This document shows, in pieces, positions 13,665-27,821 of a stretch of DNA of 64,000 bases (its first letter is position 1; each line of letters starts with the position of its first letter). The notes under the pieces were generated by a model, which worked only from the letters and a program-made list of their open reading frames with translations, did not search any database and was not told where the DNA came from. This DNA comes from Dimorphilus gyrociliatus. Lineage: Eukaryota > Annelida > Polychaeta > Dinophilidae. Both the position numbers and the translations under genes were made by a program. The stretch spans positions 62,001-126,000 of the forward strand of contig CAJFCJ010000017.1 of assembly GCA_904063045.1 (NCBI GenBank), read 5' to 3'.

Positions 13665-14024
13665 GAGCCGAGAGAAGAGAAAGATGAGTTTTTCTATTGG
13701 TTTCCTTAAAGGAAAGATACAATTAGAAAATGTTGATTGAATATAAAATTCAGTTTTGTTTGTTTGTTTGAACAAAAAAAAGGAAAGAAAAAGGAAAAAA
13801 AGAGGGAAAAAAAATTATGTTAATATGGAAAAAGAGAACTTTAAAGATTTAATTAAGAAAATATTTCTGTGTAGGAAAAATATAAGAAGATAAGAAGAGA
13901 AAGAATATCTGTTGTCTTAATATCAATATGATTATTACTAATATTATCGCTATTACTATTGTTATTTGATTTGAAAACAATGAATGAAAAGTTTTTTTGT
14001 TTTTCTTTATTTTCTTTCTTTCTC

Positions 14025-14026
<2 letters not shown>

Positions 14027-14062
<36 letters not shown>
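14027..14062. repeat. (TGTC)n microsatellite
   Basis: About nine tandem TGTC units followed by a CT run, in the interval between the NTPDase and TRPC genes. Confidence 0.95.
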
Positions 14063-14077
<15 letters not shown>

Positions 14078-14437
14078 TTCTTTCTGCTTTCCTTCCTCTC
14101 CTTTAAAATAGAAGAACGTATGTTCAGTAAAAAATTAACGTATTAATAAGTGTTAAACTCTTTTCTTTATGTTTTAAGCACATTGTCTATCATGATTTTA
14201 CTGTCATCTGTGAATATACGCTTTATTAAACAAAGGAAATAATTGATTTTGTTCTAAATCAATTGTTATCTAAATAATCTGTCTAAAATAAAATTAAACA
14301 AGCTGACAATACTGTATGCTAAGTACTCGAAAGCTTTTTTCCGTTTCTCTACTAAGACACTAGGTGGCGTTATTGAATCGTAATAATAAAAAACAAAAAA
14401 AGTTTTTGTAGTGGGTGTTTTCGTCATTATTTTACGG

Positions 14438-14593
14438 ATGAGGATTTTGGTTTGTTGTATCCTGATTATTCCATTATTGTTAGCGAGCAATAGATGTGTA
14501 TATAGAGTTAATAAAGTCGATAGAAGTAATTTTTATCAAAATGAAATCACTTTGGGTGGTGTTGAAAAAATGAAGGTTATTAATAGTGATTAA
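14438..14593 (+). CDS. Possible small secreted peptide (51 aa)
   Basis: An ATG-started frame begins with a textbook signal sequence (MRILVCCILIIPLLLASNRC): a basic residue, a long hydrophobic core and small residues at the likely cleavage point. The mature part would be about 33 residues with no obvious dibasic cleavage sites. It lies alone between the convergent NTPDase and TRPC genes. It could be a real single-exon peptide gene, a first exon of an unseen gene, or chance. No family is recognised. Confidence 0.28.
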   Translation: MRILVCCILIIPLLLASNRCVYRVNKVDRSNFYQNEITLGGVEKMKVINSD

Positions 14594-15001
14594 TTATTCT
14601 CCTTAGTTAGCTAGCTAGCCAGCGAACGAACAAGATTTAATAGCTTAAATTAAGAGATTGTTGAATACTACGCATAGTATACAATATAATCAATTACATA
14701 GACACGTCTGTTCAATAGGAAATCATCCTGGCCAAAGATGCTTTTTATTCTTTTCTTATTCTCTTCTTACAGAAATGAAATAAAAAGGAGAAATATCAAT
14801 TAAATAAAAAAAACAATTAAAAAAATAACATAACGTAATGACGTAATTATATAACATTTCTGTTTGTTTGTTTGTTTTGTTTTCATGATTAATTAATTAA
14901 TTAATCAATTAATTAATTAAGTTTTAACTGCATAGGGTAAAAAAATCAGAATATAATTTCTATGTATATTTAAAACATATACAGTTTTTTTATGTTCTGC
15001 T

Positions 15002-17925
15002 TCAAACTTCTGACGTATGCAAAACATTCTTCTCCGGTATCTCTTCCAACAATTCGACATGTGATCTTCTTCCATGATTTATTCTACTTGTAGGTCTTGT
15101 TTCAACAGCTGTATCATCCCTAGGCCTACATAATATTACCCTATTTTTCAACAATTCCGTCAATTTCGTATTCACATGACACATACTATCCTGCAGAACT
15201 TTTTGATGAGCTTTCAAGGTCATAAATTCATCTTGAATAGACGTAACCCCTCTCTTAACATCGTCAAGTTCCCCACCCACGTTATTCCCTTCCGAATTAA
15301 CGCTGGCTGCGTTCAAGTTATCAAAAATAAATCGCTTAACAACCCTCTTGATTACCTTATCGTATGATCGCCTATCCGGCTGCAATTTCAATGCAGTTTC
15401 CAGTAATTTTTCATCATCACAATTCTCTTCGTCCAACGTAACGGCGGTCGTCATTTGAAAGGCGTGACCGTCGTTCAGAGACATTTTACCCGAATTTCTA
15501 CTTCCAGTAGACTGTTTACGTAATAAAAGCGTCTTGGGTACTCTAATTGTTTTGCAGTTTTTGGCAATGTGCTTGATAATGTAAAGAAAAGATTTCGGCG
15601 AAGGTATTATATTGAATGGAACGGGTAAGGTTGAACCATCCTTGATAAATTCCATATAAAGTCGAGATCTAGCGAATTTCCATTCCATATCTTGGTCGGT
15701 CTAAGAAGGGAAGAGATGTTTGTTTGTTGATTATTTTGATTATGTATTAGATTATATCAAGGAGTAACTTACGGCTATCTTATCAAAACTTCTAGTCATT
15801 CTTGCTATTAACATGTTTAGTAAAATAATAGTTGCTCCCCAATTATAAACAGCAAATACTATATAACCAACACTCTCCGTAAATCGTCCTTTAGACGCTT
15901 TTCCTAATTCAACAACTTTGTAATCTTCTAAACCAAAAATAGACCAGAAAACTGTGCGAAATGTCAATTCAATTCTGAAAGGGAAAAGCAGGTGTTCCTT
16001 TAATGATTAGATGAATGAATGAATGAATGAATAAGAGATGAATGAACAAATTGACCATTTAGGTAACTAGCTATTAAGTAAATATGTAATATTATTGCTT
16101 ACGTTCCGAATCCTCTTTCCGCTCTTGTTGTTATATTATGCTTGAAAATTTCCATAGATTTAACATTTTCCAGTTCGTAGTACCAATACAAATTATGCAA
16201 ACCAACCATAAAGGCAACAAATAGAAGGACAAAAGTAACCATAAACTTCATAACGTCCTTTAGAATGGAAAAAGGAGAAACAATCGAATAAAAAATGGGA
16301 AAAATATTAAATAATTGTAGAGAGAGAGAGAGAGCTGAAGAGGAGGTGAGGGAGAGGGGGAGGATAGAGAACAAGCAATGACAAATAAAGGAATTTTGTT
16401 TTATGCCTTTTTATAACATTTGCAGTATCACTTTATTTATATGTTTGGAAAAGTATGAGTTGATGCATGATTAAAGCGATAGAGGAAATTGAGGTCACTT
16501 TGTAGTACATAAATAGCTTGTTAACCGTATTGTATCGTTTATAGTAAAAGTATTTATACATGTTTGTAAATATATTATATAGTTTACAGTTGATTATATA
16601 TGCAGCATGCTGAAAATTGTATATATTCCCAATATACTGTATAAAACACAAGCCTTTTACTGTTTTGTATACTGTATAAAGTGTATATATATAAATTTAT
16701 ATAGATATATCAGTTATATAGACGGCAAATGCCAATATTATATTCTATTGCCTTCATTATTGCGTAATAAATGGGAAATATTTGTAAAATAGAAATTGTG
16801 CAACGTTCGGAGGATTTATATTGAAATATATAGGAAGGAAAAAAAGTCCCTATTGGACTGTTAAGATATTGCAAAAGAGTACGTAAAGAGAGAAACTAAC
16901 CTTTATCATTTTTTCTAGCGATATAAGCATAGGTCCTAAATGATCGTTTATTGCTAAAAGATAGTAGAGACGAGCGAAACTGAGTATATTAGCTAAAGCA
17001 AAAAAAGCCTCTGATAATTTATAAGGATCCCAAATGTCCCAGTAGTATCGATCTATAATGTTGGAAAATATCATTATCAATAATATATTTGAATAAGCTG
17101 TTTATTGACCGGCAACTATCCAATAGCTGTTGTACATGGCTTCGGCATCGTTTGCCACAAGTTTCTCCCAAGATGCGTGGAGTTTAAAGTATTTCAAGGC
17201 GTGATTAGTCTGTTCGTGAGATTAATTATTAATTACTTCAAGAATTGATTTATCTTATCTTTTTCAATTGATTACCTTGAAGAAAGTAACAAATCTCAAG
17301 ACGAACGATGCTACGTAAAACTTGAGCATAAAGAAATCAACATAATTGTATATGGATGAAAAATGCGTAAAAGCACCGTCACTGTACAACTGCTTACATT
17401 CCTGCCAAACAAGTCCTGCAGTATAAATATATTTATTATTATCAGTTGTTCATCTTATCTAGCCCAGTATTTTTATCCCTAATCTACGTAATTAATGTAA
17501 AAATATTATAATTGGTCGTAAGAGATTACATCACTATTGTAAGAGCCAAAGAGAGAGAGGGAGAGAGAGAGAAAGAGAAAAAGATATCCGTCTCTTCTTA
17601 CCTAGAATCCATACGCATATGCCTAATTGGATAGCGCTTAGATGATATTCCCTTGTGCAGACCCGATTTCCATTCAGATTAGCTAGGATAAGAACGTCAA
17701 AACTTCGGTTTTTCGATAATCCCTCCAAGAATTTCGAAAAGGGTGCCTCGAATTGAAAATGAATACAACCCCTACTCCTTTCAAGAAGACTATGCCCAAT
17801 AATCATTGTAAGGAATGCCACAAAGGAACAAGTTTGGGCTATAAATTTTATACAAGGCGTCCGAAGGAAGTCTCCAATCTGTATATGATTAACATTGATT
17901 TGTATATATAAATAATTTAAAGACA

Positions 17926-17962
<37 letters not shown>

Positions 17963-20816
17963 AATGAACAAATATTAATAAGTTAATGAATGAATGAATG
18001 AATGAATAAATTAATTAATTAATATTAAATATATAGTTAGTTAGCTATCTAATTTGTCCATAAAAAACGTATCTATTTCTATATATATTACATATTTTCT
18101 AACCTAACCCTAACCTAACCTATTACATAAGAGAGTAATAATAATAGAATAATCGCCAACTATTATTGAATTACTATTAATAGAGTATCCGTTTCAAGCG
18201 GCCAACATTCTTTTGTAATCAACTAATAGACAGTAAATCATAGCCTAATTAATTATTTTCAATAAACTGTCGATAGTTGACGTAAGCTGTTCTCTCTAAC
18301 TAACTGATACAATCTTTCTTTCTTTCTTTCTTCTTTACTTTCTAGCTCGTTGCTTTCTTTTACGACCACTATCTGTCTGTCTGTAAGGTAACCCTACTTG
18401 TTTAGCAATACATTTGATGATGTGATATTACAGGGAAAAGTCAAGACAACACCAACAAAAAGCATAAAGTGATTGATTTGCCGTACAGTAGATGTGTACA
18501 ATATTACTGTATACAATACAATGAGTGATGTATATAATTGAATATACCGTTATACTATCTTAAAAGAAAAAGAAGAGATAATGAGCATACTTTGTTACGT
18601 AAGCTTAAATTGATGTTGGTGTTACATGTTTAATATGGCATATACATATATCTCTCTTTGACTTTTAATAGTATCCTTTCTTTATTTGTATGAATAATGA
18701 AATATAAAAAATTACAATAACAACAGAAATTTATGAAAAGATTCTCTAATTTTCAATGGTTAATTGAATAGTTAATTAATTAATTAATTCATTGATTAAT
18801 TCATTAATTAATAAAGATAATTTAACAGAGGAGAGATAAAAAAAGAAAAGAAAAAAGAATAGGTGAAAGTGACTTTAATAACTGATTTATTTGGTGTAGT
18901 TTTTAATAGTTTTTTTTTGTAGAGACATTTTACATTTATATAGGTGTAAATAGGAAACATTTGACCTTAAGTAGTAGTCTTTTTAAATGGGTATTTGCTT
19001 GATTAAATTTTTTAAATTGGCTCTGTATGTGTATATAAAAATTTTTACTAATTATTTAAGAATTTATTATAATCAAACACAAATAGAAATATGAATAAAT
19101 TAATAAATAAATAAATATTATTGAAGAGAAGATATGACATTGTCGTCATATCATCTTTGTACGGTTTAATACTTTTCTCCATTTTTCCCCTCAGACGTTT
19201 CTATCCCTTCCCACATCTTTGATTTAATAGGAAAGAAACGGAAAAAGGCAAGAGCAAGGAGCATTTGGAAGTTAATATTTCTATTAAATTAAAGCTACTG
19301 TTAAAAGTACTTTTCCTCTCCTTCTTCTTCTTCTTCTTCCTCATTTCTCTTATTTTCTATTCACTTAAAAGTAATTTTTTAATTATTTTGAAAAAGAGAA
19401 ATCCTTTTAATTTATCTTTTATAGATTTCCTCATTTATTTACAAATAAAGATAAAAGTAGGAAACATTTGCTTTAGGGCATCCTCTCCAATTACCAAGAG
19501 GTAATTGGATACAACTAGATTTCCAGTCGCCCAAAGATGCTTCAAATATTTAATTCTTACATTTATTTATTTTATAAAACACTGCTCTGTAAAATTACTT
19601 TCACTCTTATAGATCGAAAATCCAATTTATCCTGTTTGAAATGCAATTCTCTTTTCCGAAACGAGTTCAAGAGGTCAAAAGAACCTTTTCTTTTTTATCC
19701 AACCACTCTTTTTAGCGTTTTATAAGGCAGAAAGAGAAAGGAAAAGTATAACTAGTATTCGGTTTTTGTTGAATTATTCACTTTTAAAAGAGGAGAAGGA
19801 TTGATAGAGAGAAAAGGAAAGTTTATTGTATAAATCAAATAGATAAATAAAGAGGAAAATCAAGTATTAAACAGAGAGAAAAAGCAAAAAAAAAGGGGTA
19901 ATAACAGAACTTGTTCTACCTAATGAAAATCTGTAAACGCCTTATTTAAGAAAGTGTTAATTAATTAATGGTTAATTAAAACTAATAATAGAAAAGTATA
20001 AATCCAGTATATAAACTATATACTGGATATTTATTTATTTATTTATTAGTTCATTTTGTTTGTTTGTTTGTTTTGTTTTGTTTATTTTTTTTATTTATTT
20101 TAATTATTCATGTAAATATTATTTAAAGAAAGAACAACTTACTTTACTCTTCGGAGCTATTAGATACAGGATAACCAAAAGTGGATAGAAAATCACCAAA
20201 GAGCCCACAAACAATATGCATATGGGCCAGGCTTTGTGAAGAACGTAACCGTATTGGGCGTACCACATAGATGTTAGCATTTTTTGACAACTCGGATGGG
20301 CGACAAACTAATCAAATCAGCAAAAAAAAGTTTGTACTCTACGAGTTGAAAGCAAAAAAACTTTAATGTTACCATTTTTTCCTTGTAATCGATAGCCAAT
20401 TTCATTCTTGCTAATCTCTCTCCATCCTCTAATTCACTGCATCCATGAGTAGCGTTCAAGATTGTATTCAATTCTTCATTTCCGTGTACTTTTTCCAGTA
20501 GTTTAACAACGTAGGCCGAAAGTGAATGAGCCATAACGGTATATTCGGCCTGAAGAGGAATAGAGTATTTTTTTATTATTCCAATATAATTAATTTTCTA
20601 CAATAATAAAAGAAAGGAGAAGAAAGATAGAGAAATGAGGAAAAGAACACGTTATTGGTATATAAATGAAAGAGTCAAACAATTCTGTTTCTTTCTCTCT
20701 CTCTCTCTCTCTCTCTCTCCATTGAACTAATTCGATAAAAAATGAAACCTTTCTCTCTAAAAATAAAAAAAAATTCTCTATTAAAAGAGAGAAGAGAGAA
20801 GAAAGAAAGAAAGAGT

Positions 20817-20851
<35 letters not shown>

Positions 20852-21804
20852 CTAGAGATAAAGAAGGAAAAAGAAAAGAAGATACAAAATTACTACCAAT
20901 TGACCATTGTAATAAGAAATTCAATACTATTATTCAAGAATATCTCTCCTACATACTTGATGTGTTTGCATAGAAAGGAAGAGGAAACCTTATGAAGTCC
21001 CGAATGGTTAATCTTTTTTATAGAGAATATAGGAACAGTACATATTATTTATTTATATATAACAATAGATTGACGGAGAAAGAGAAAAGAAGAGAAAACA
21101 TATTTAATACTTCTTATCAAGATCTTACTATTAAGAGGAAGGCTTGGATTTTATTAGTTTTAATTAAATAATTAATTTCATAAAGTTAAAAGTCATTGGT
21201 AGGCAACGAGGACAACAGATACTGCACCTTTTAAAGAGAAAATGAAAGAGAAAATGTACTAGATATGCGTACGAATTTAATGATAAACTGTGAAAAGCAT
21301 TGGATAAAAGAGAAAAGAAAAAATAACCTATAACCTTTAAGAATAAAGCCAGAAGAAACGTCAATTTATAAAAACGGCTATATGAGACGTACAGATTGAT
21401 TAGATCTATTAAAAGGTACGGTTTTAAAACCACATACTGTACATATATATAAATTGATATGTATACTAATTTATATATAGCTTCCTCCCTATATATATAT
21501 ATATATATATAATTCGACATTGAACATAATAAGTCTTTAGTCTCTCTATATTATATTTACTTGTAATTTCTCACATGAAAAACCACACAGCTTATCACGC
21601 TCAAGGGATTAGGAAAATGACCGTGAGATTAATGAAACAGAAAAATTTCAGCTTGCTAACCGCAATATCTATTTTCTAGACAACCTTGTGGGAACATTTT
21701 TGAAAAAAATATCAAAATTTATTCATATAATCAGAGAAAGTCAAGTAAAGTTTAAGCCTATAGGGATGGAGCATTTCTGCTGGTTTTTTTTCTTTTACCC
21801 TCTG

Positions 21805-21837
<33 letters not shown>

Positions 21838-24264
21838 ATACTTCTCGTGCATTCTCTCTCTAGTGTGTTAAATATATTATGTACCTTTACTTGCTCAAGT
21901 GCACTTTGTTATTCTAGTATTTAGGATAAAAGATAAAGATATTATTAAACCGTTATTTTTGGTATTGTACGAACTATATATAAATGCATTATATATGCCT
22001 TATAGAGAGAAAAATTAGCTATCTTTCTTCTGGAGCAAAACCAATTATCTTTCACTTTAATAGACCCTTCCTTTTTTGTCTTTTAAAAAGAAAACAGCAA
22101 TGACGCAATTGGAACAGAAAAGAGGAAATTACTATTTATAGTACTTCTAGAAAAGAGGGTTACTTTTTTCATTTAGCAAATAAAATAGGAAAATGGTCTA
22201 ACTAAGGGAAAGTACTTTCTTTTTTATCATCATTTAGTCCTATAATTTCAAAGACTTACTTTGTAGTATTTTTCGGCACTGGCAACGTCTCGCAACTCCC
22301 TTGCCAATTGAAAAGCTGTAAGGATTGGATCTTTACTGCTTAAACTTATATAACTTTCGCTAGCCAATCCTTTATAGGCGTTTAGACGGGATTTTGCAAA
22401 TTTCAACTCGTCAGATGTAGCTTTCCTAACGCAATTCGAACAGGAACAGGCGTGATGATGAGGTTTATCGATAACGGAACCTTTCCTTAGTAGGGCCATA
22501 ACCACTTCATACCTGTAAAAGATATCCTTAAATAAAACAAACAAAGTCTACGTTCTGCAAACTGCATTTAACTCGTTAAAAAGTTGCAATACCGAATGTT
22601 TATTAGCCTAGTTTCTAGGTAGTTTTCTTATTAGAGTTTATCATTCGCGTGTTTGGTGTATTTCCTATCTAATCCCCCCCCCCGCTCTCTCTCTCTATCT
22701 CTCGCTACTCTTTCATTATATTTCCCTCCTAAGGTCTTTTTTTATAAAAATATATATGAAATAAAGTAGGAAGAGTCTGGGAAACAAATGAAAAATTTAT
22801 GTTTAATCAATAAATATTTAATTGTCAATTATTACGCTCTGAATGGAATTTGATGTTTTACGAAATGCCGGAAAGAGAATGTGATCTGAATTCTTTGGCA
22901 GGCTAGTCTTTAAGAATATTTAATTATTAATCAATCTATTCCTCCTTATTAATTGACAGTAATGTAAACATATTAGAAATATTTCCAACATAATATCGCT
23001 ATCTATCAATGTAAGCAGTATATGCAAGTTTATATAGTGTTAGAGATTAATAGGCGGATAGATAGAAACTTGCGCTAATTATCTACTGCAAAAAAGTTGC
23101 AAGTGCACCTATTTCGTTTTAAATCAAATGATACATTAATAATAAAGTTTGTGTTACAATAAAATTTAAAAAAGTGAATAATACAATGAAAAGAGAAAGA
23201 GATACAACTCTTTGTCTTTCAATTAGTACGAAGAAAAGAGAAGAAGCGTTCTCTTTACATTTGTACTATAAAATCGTATACAAAGTAGAAATGATGAAAT
23301 AAATCGATAGATAGAATTTATTCTATATATCATTTTTCTCTTACACTCTTCTTACTTTTGTATACAATAAAGGCCTAAATGTAAATTGTAAAATTCAAGG
23401 GAGAAATGAAAAAGACTGAAGGAAAGCAACAACCTAGAATTATTTAAAGTGTATCAAATTTAAATAAAAACAAATCAGTCTACTTTTGTTATTTTGCTTA
23501 TTTTCCCACTTAATTCAAGCATGAATTTGTTACTTTAGTGCAGGGATATAATTATCGAATCGTAACAGGCGAAAAGGAAGAAAGAGATGGATCGTTTACT
23601 GTTTAATTATGTGCCTAGGGCTAGTTTGAAAGGTCAGTCAATCATTTGTTTACTGGTAAGGTCCCAACTGTTGTCTATATATGTACAGTAAAAAATAGTG
23701 TATTTACAGTAAATAAAATGTATACTGTAGATGATATGCGTAGAATGTATTACTTTGGAAAAGCCTGTCTAAAGTATAAAAGGCGCTTAATACTTTCTTT
23801 TATATAAACCATTAGATTTACAGCTAAATAAATCATGTTAGCAGTTAACATTTTCCTTTTCTCTTATAATTTTTATGATTAATCAATACTATATTTTTCA
23901 TTTATAAAAACAGTAAAATGTCTCTTTTTCTATTTATTATTTGGTTTTGAAATGAGCGAGGCGTCACTTTTCAGAAGGTTAAAAGAGGAGGGTAGAAGGA
24001 ATAAAAAAAAACAGAAGGAAAAGCATATGCTACAGTTCACATTTGTATCCTTTTACAGAATTTATTGTATGTTATTTATTAAAAAAAGCTTAAATTAACT
24101 TTTCATGTTTGTTTTGTAAAGAAATTTAAAAACTATATAGATTTATTTCTCTTCCTTTCCCACTCTCCCCTCTTCACTCTCTCTCTCTTTACACAGTGAT
24201 TGAATGATTGATTGAATGATTAATTGATAAATTTCTGTGGAAAAAAATGAATTTAAACCATATA

Positions 24265-24302
<38 letters not shown>

Positions 24303-25249
24303 GATTATGATAAAAGTAAAAGATAAAAAAGAGAATAATAATATTTTAATAATAATAGAAATAGCTATTGCGACTCTGGAATGAAAACAAAAAAGGGTTT
24401 CGGGATATAAAAGACAAAAAAAAAAACAATATATAAATATATTTAACCAAATCGATGTATTTGTTGAAAAAAACAGAGAAAACTAAGGTAAAGAGGAAGA
24501 AAAAAATGATAAAATAAGGATCAATTTTTATTGTATTCTCTCTCTCTCTCTGTCTCTCTGTCTCTCTCTCTCTCTCTGTCGTTCTTCTAACTCTTCGTTT
24601 CGTTTATAATGGGAAAACGAAAGATAAATAAGAGGATGTTTAAGGGGAAAAATGTTGATCTTGTTATAGTTTTTTTTTATATTTTCACCAATAATCTCTA
24701 TCAAATTTATATAATGTACAATATAAAAGAGAGAATATTGAAAGACTATACAATATGTACAATATATTGTATTCTGTATACGTTTTTAATCGGATATTGC
24801 TTTAATCTACTTTACTCTCCTTGGATCCTACAGAGAGTTCACCTCAGGAAAAAGCTCTACAATTTATTAATAATTTTATTAATCATCTACCTATCCATTC
24901 GTTCGTTTGTTCGTTCATTCATTCGTTCATTCGTTCGTTCAATCATTCACCTATTCGTATTCCCTTCTCTCCTTTCTCTCCTTTTTTCTCCTTCCCTACC
25001 TACTCTCCACATTCTTTTTCCACCAGCTGTGTTTCTTAATTATGAATTAAAAGTTTAGTTTGACAGCTTTTTACTATAAACTGCTTGACACTGCAATAGC
25101 AATCAAGACGCTGATTTGTTTGTATAAACTCTCTTTTGAAAGGTCAAGAGGAAGTAATAAACCGTATCTATGCCGATACTAATTTAAATATTTTCTGAAG
25201 TTTTTCCTTTGGAGAGAATAAATTGTTATTAATTTAATTACCCTCTCTT

Positions 25250-25299
<50 letters not shown>

Positions 25300-27754
25300 C
25301 TCTTCGAGACTTGGTTAAGGATTGAAGTAATTGATTTAAAAATCACCTCTAATCATTTAATGTCCCTAGCATTTGGTCTTTGATGTCAATTCCGTGTATA
25401 GACGACGGCTGAGAGGCCTTTTTTTTGTTTTCTTTTTTTACTGGACCCTCATCATTCCCCTTTTATGCCTAACTCTATCAGTAGACTGCTCGTCTAATCC
25501 ACTAGCTAGTAAAGATCTCGTATCACGTCATACTGATTTCGTTTAAAAAAAGTAATATTAGAACATATTCTACTATTTATTTAAGGGTAGATGAGTACTG
25601 ATAAAAGTAGATTGTAACATTGTAATAATGTATAATTAATCTAAAGTTATATCAAGAGTATAAAGACAATTACACGGCTTAAATGGCTTGTTAACGGCGC
25701 TTTTTAAACGATAAACCAAAAACGAAACATAGTGTACAGATATTAATAGAATACACAAACCTGTTATGCTCAGATGCAACAATCAAAGGACTCGTCTCGG
25801 TGCTCCAATGCGAACAATCTTCGTCCAATTCATCTTCGTGAATAGTACCCCGTCTATCGGAACTGGACCTAGATCCTTGTTTAAAGTGTGCAGCGTCAAA
25901 CTCTTCATATTTTGGATGTTCCAATATAGTAAGTGCAATATCATCGAAGGCTAACGTTATTGCTAACAAGAGACCCTCGTGAATTGCCCTCGAGTCAACT
26001 CTATCTAGGATAATTTCAACAACATCCTGATGTTCGTTCGCAATCGCTAATTGCAGAGGTGTTCGCCCCAACGTGTCCGTTACGCTAACGTCTACTTCCG
26101 AACTTCTTCTCAATAGGTTCTTTAATTTTTTCACATCTCCGGTTTCGCATACGTAGAGTAGTTCTTGTTCTTCCACGCTCGTCTAGTAATTAAATAGAGA
26201 AGAATGTAAAAAAATGACTATACTCCAACATATACTGTATACTATACAGTGTATATTGTTTATACGCTGTGTATTTGATTCTTTTCATATCTATCCTAAT
26301 TATTTTCATCTTGAAAGATTCATTTGGAGAAGAAAATCGGAGAGAAGCTAGAGGATTTATAGACAGTAAAATTGATAACTTAAATTTTTTATGCTTTGTA
26401 CGAAAGCTTTATGGCCAATAAAGCAAGTTGGTCAAGTTCTTAATAAGAAGCTTTTACCATTATTTCAATATAATTTAAACAGATTTCTTGTATTAATAAC
26501 TTGACTTATCCTTTATTGAAATATCTAATGATAAGGATATATTTAAAATACTTTTTTATCGCTGTTTTGTCAGCAATTCGACGTTTTTAATGCATTTTAT
26601 TAATCGAATTCTTTGTCTCTCTCTCTCGCCTTCTAACACACTTTCTTTTTAAATAAACGGAAAAGATAGAGAGAAGAAGAGAAAAAAGAAAAAACTTCAA
26701 TTAGTATTCGGTTTAATTTAAATAAACAAACTTTAAGAAAATTACTGTAAAGTCGTCTGTATACATTAGGTTATAACAGAAACATTAGCCGAGCTAATAA
26801 AAGAGAAGGGTGTTTATATAATGTACAAGCAGGCTAAAGCTGTATGGATAAACTGGTAGGAAATACATTAGATAGCTCAGTCTCCAATCCTCAAGGTTGG
26901 TACTACTGATCAATTCTTTACAAAATGCTTCTTGTTATTTAATACTTTGGGTTTTCTATGTTCGATTTGAGAAAAGTAATAGGTGTTACGAAATTGTTTC
27001 TATCTCTTCCATTCTTTCCTCCTCTCTTTCATTCTTTCTTTTTCTCTTTCATTAATTCATTCATTCATTCATTCATCCATCCATTCTTTCCTCCTTTCTT
27101 TGATGAGAGAAAAATTCTTGTTACTCAACACCCTTAATCGGATAACCTTATATATTCTATTTGTTTATTTACGTAATCGTAATTATATAATCTTGGTAGA
27201 TATTTTCTCAAGAGTGGGCCTTTTCTATACAAATTTTTGCTGAGAGCGATTCTTGAGTCTTGAAAAATAAATAGCAGGTGCTAGAAGAAATCTTCTAGAT
27301 TATGTAATAGTGGAAAGGAGAGGAAAAAGAGATAAAGTAACTAATAGAGTGTAAGCTAAAGTGTTCCTGTAAAGAAGAGATGTGCACGCGTGCAAGCGAG
27401 TGTATATTATAAAATTGTATATATAGCTTTATAAGAGTACATTTATGTATTGTACGGGCGTCTAAATTATTTGTTTTGAAGAAAAAATCACATTTTATCG
27501 TTAGCTATGTAGGCTGATTGATAAATGCTACTTATTTAGAATATAGGCTGTATTTGTATAACTCTGTGCTTCTGTGCCCGCTAGACCGAGACGGAGGTGA
27601 CCCAACCGAGTCCTTACGCTTTTCCTCTTATTTGCTCAACTGTGAAATCTACTAGATAAGATAGAAAGAAAGAAGAATCATTCGCAAAAAGACAAAGTTA
27701 AAGTCTAAAAAGACAAAAAACAAAAATGCTTATAAAGTCCTCCGTCTCTTTCTT

Positions 27755-27821
<67 letters not shown>

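Larger units (their letters stand above)
17879..20142. other. TRPC intron, 2.3 kb
   Basis: This is AT-rich intron sequence with an AT run (17927-17959), a telomere-like tract (18099-18122), TTAA-rich tandem stretches (18775-18810) and a perfect hairpin (20002-20028). I see no exon of another gene. Confidence 0.6.
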
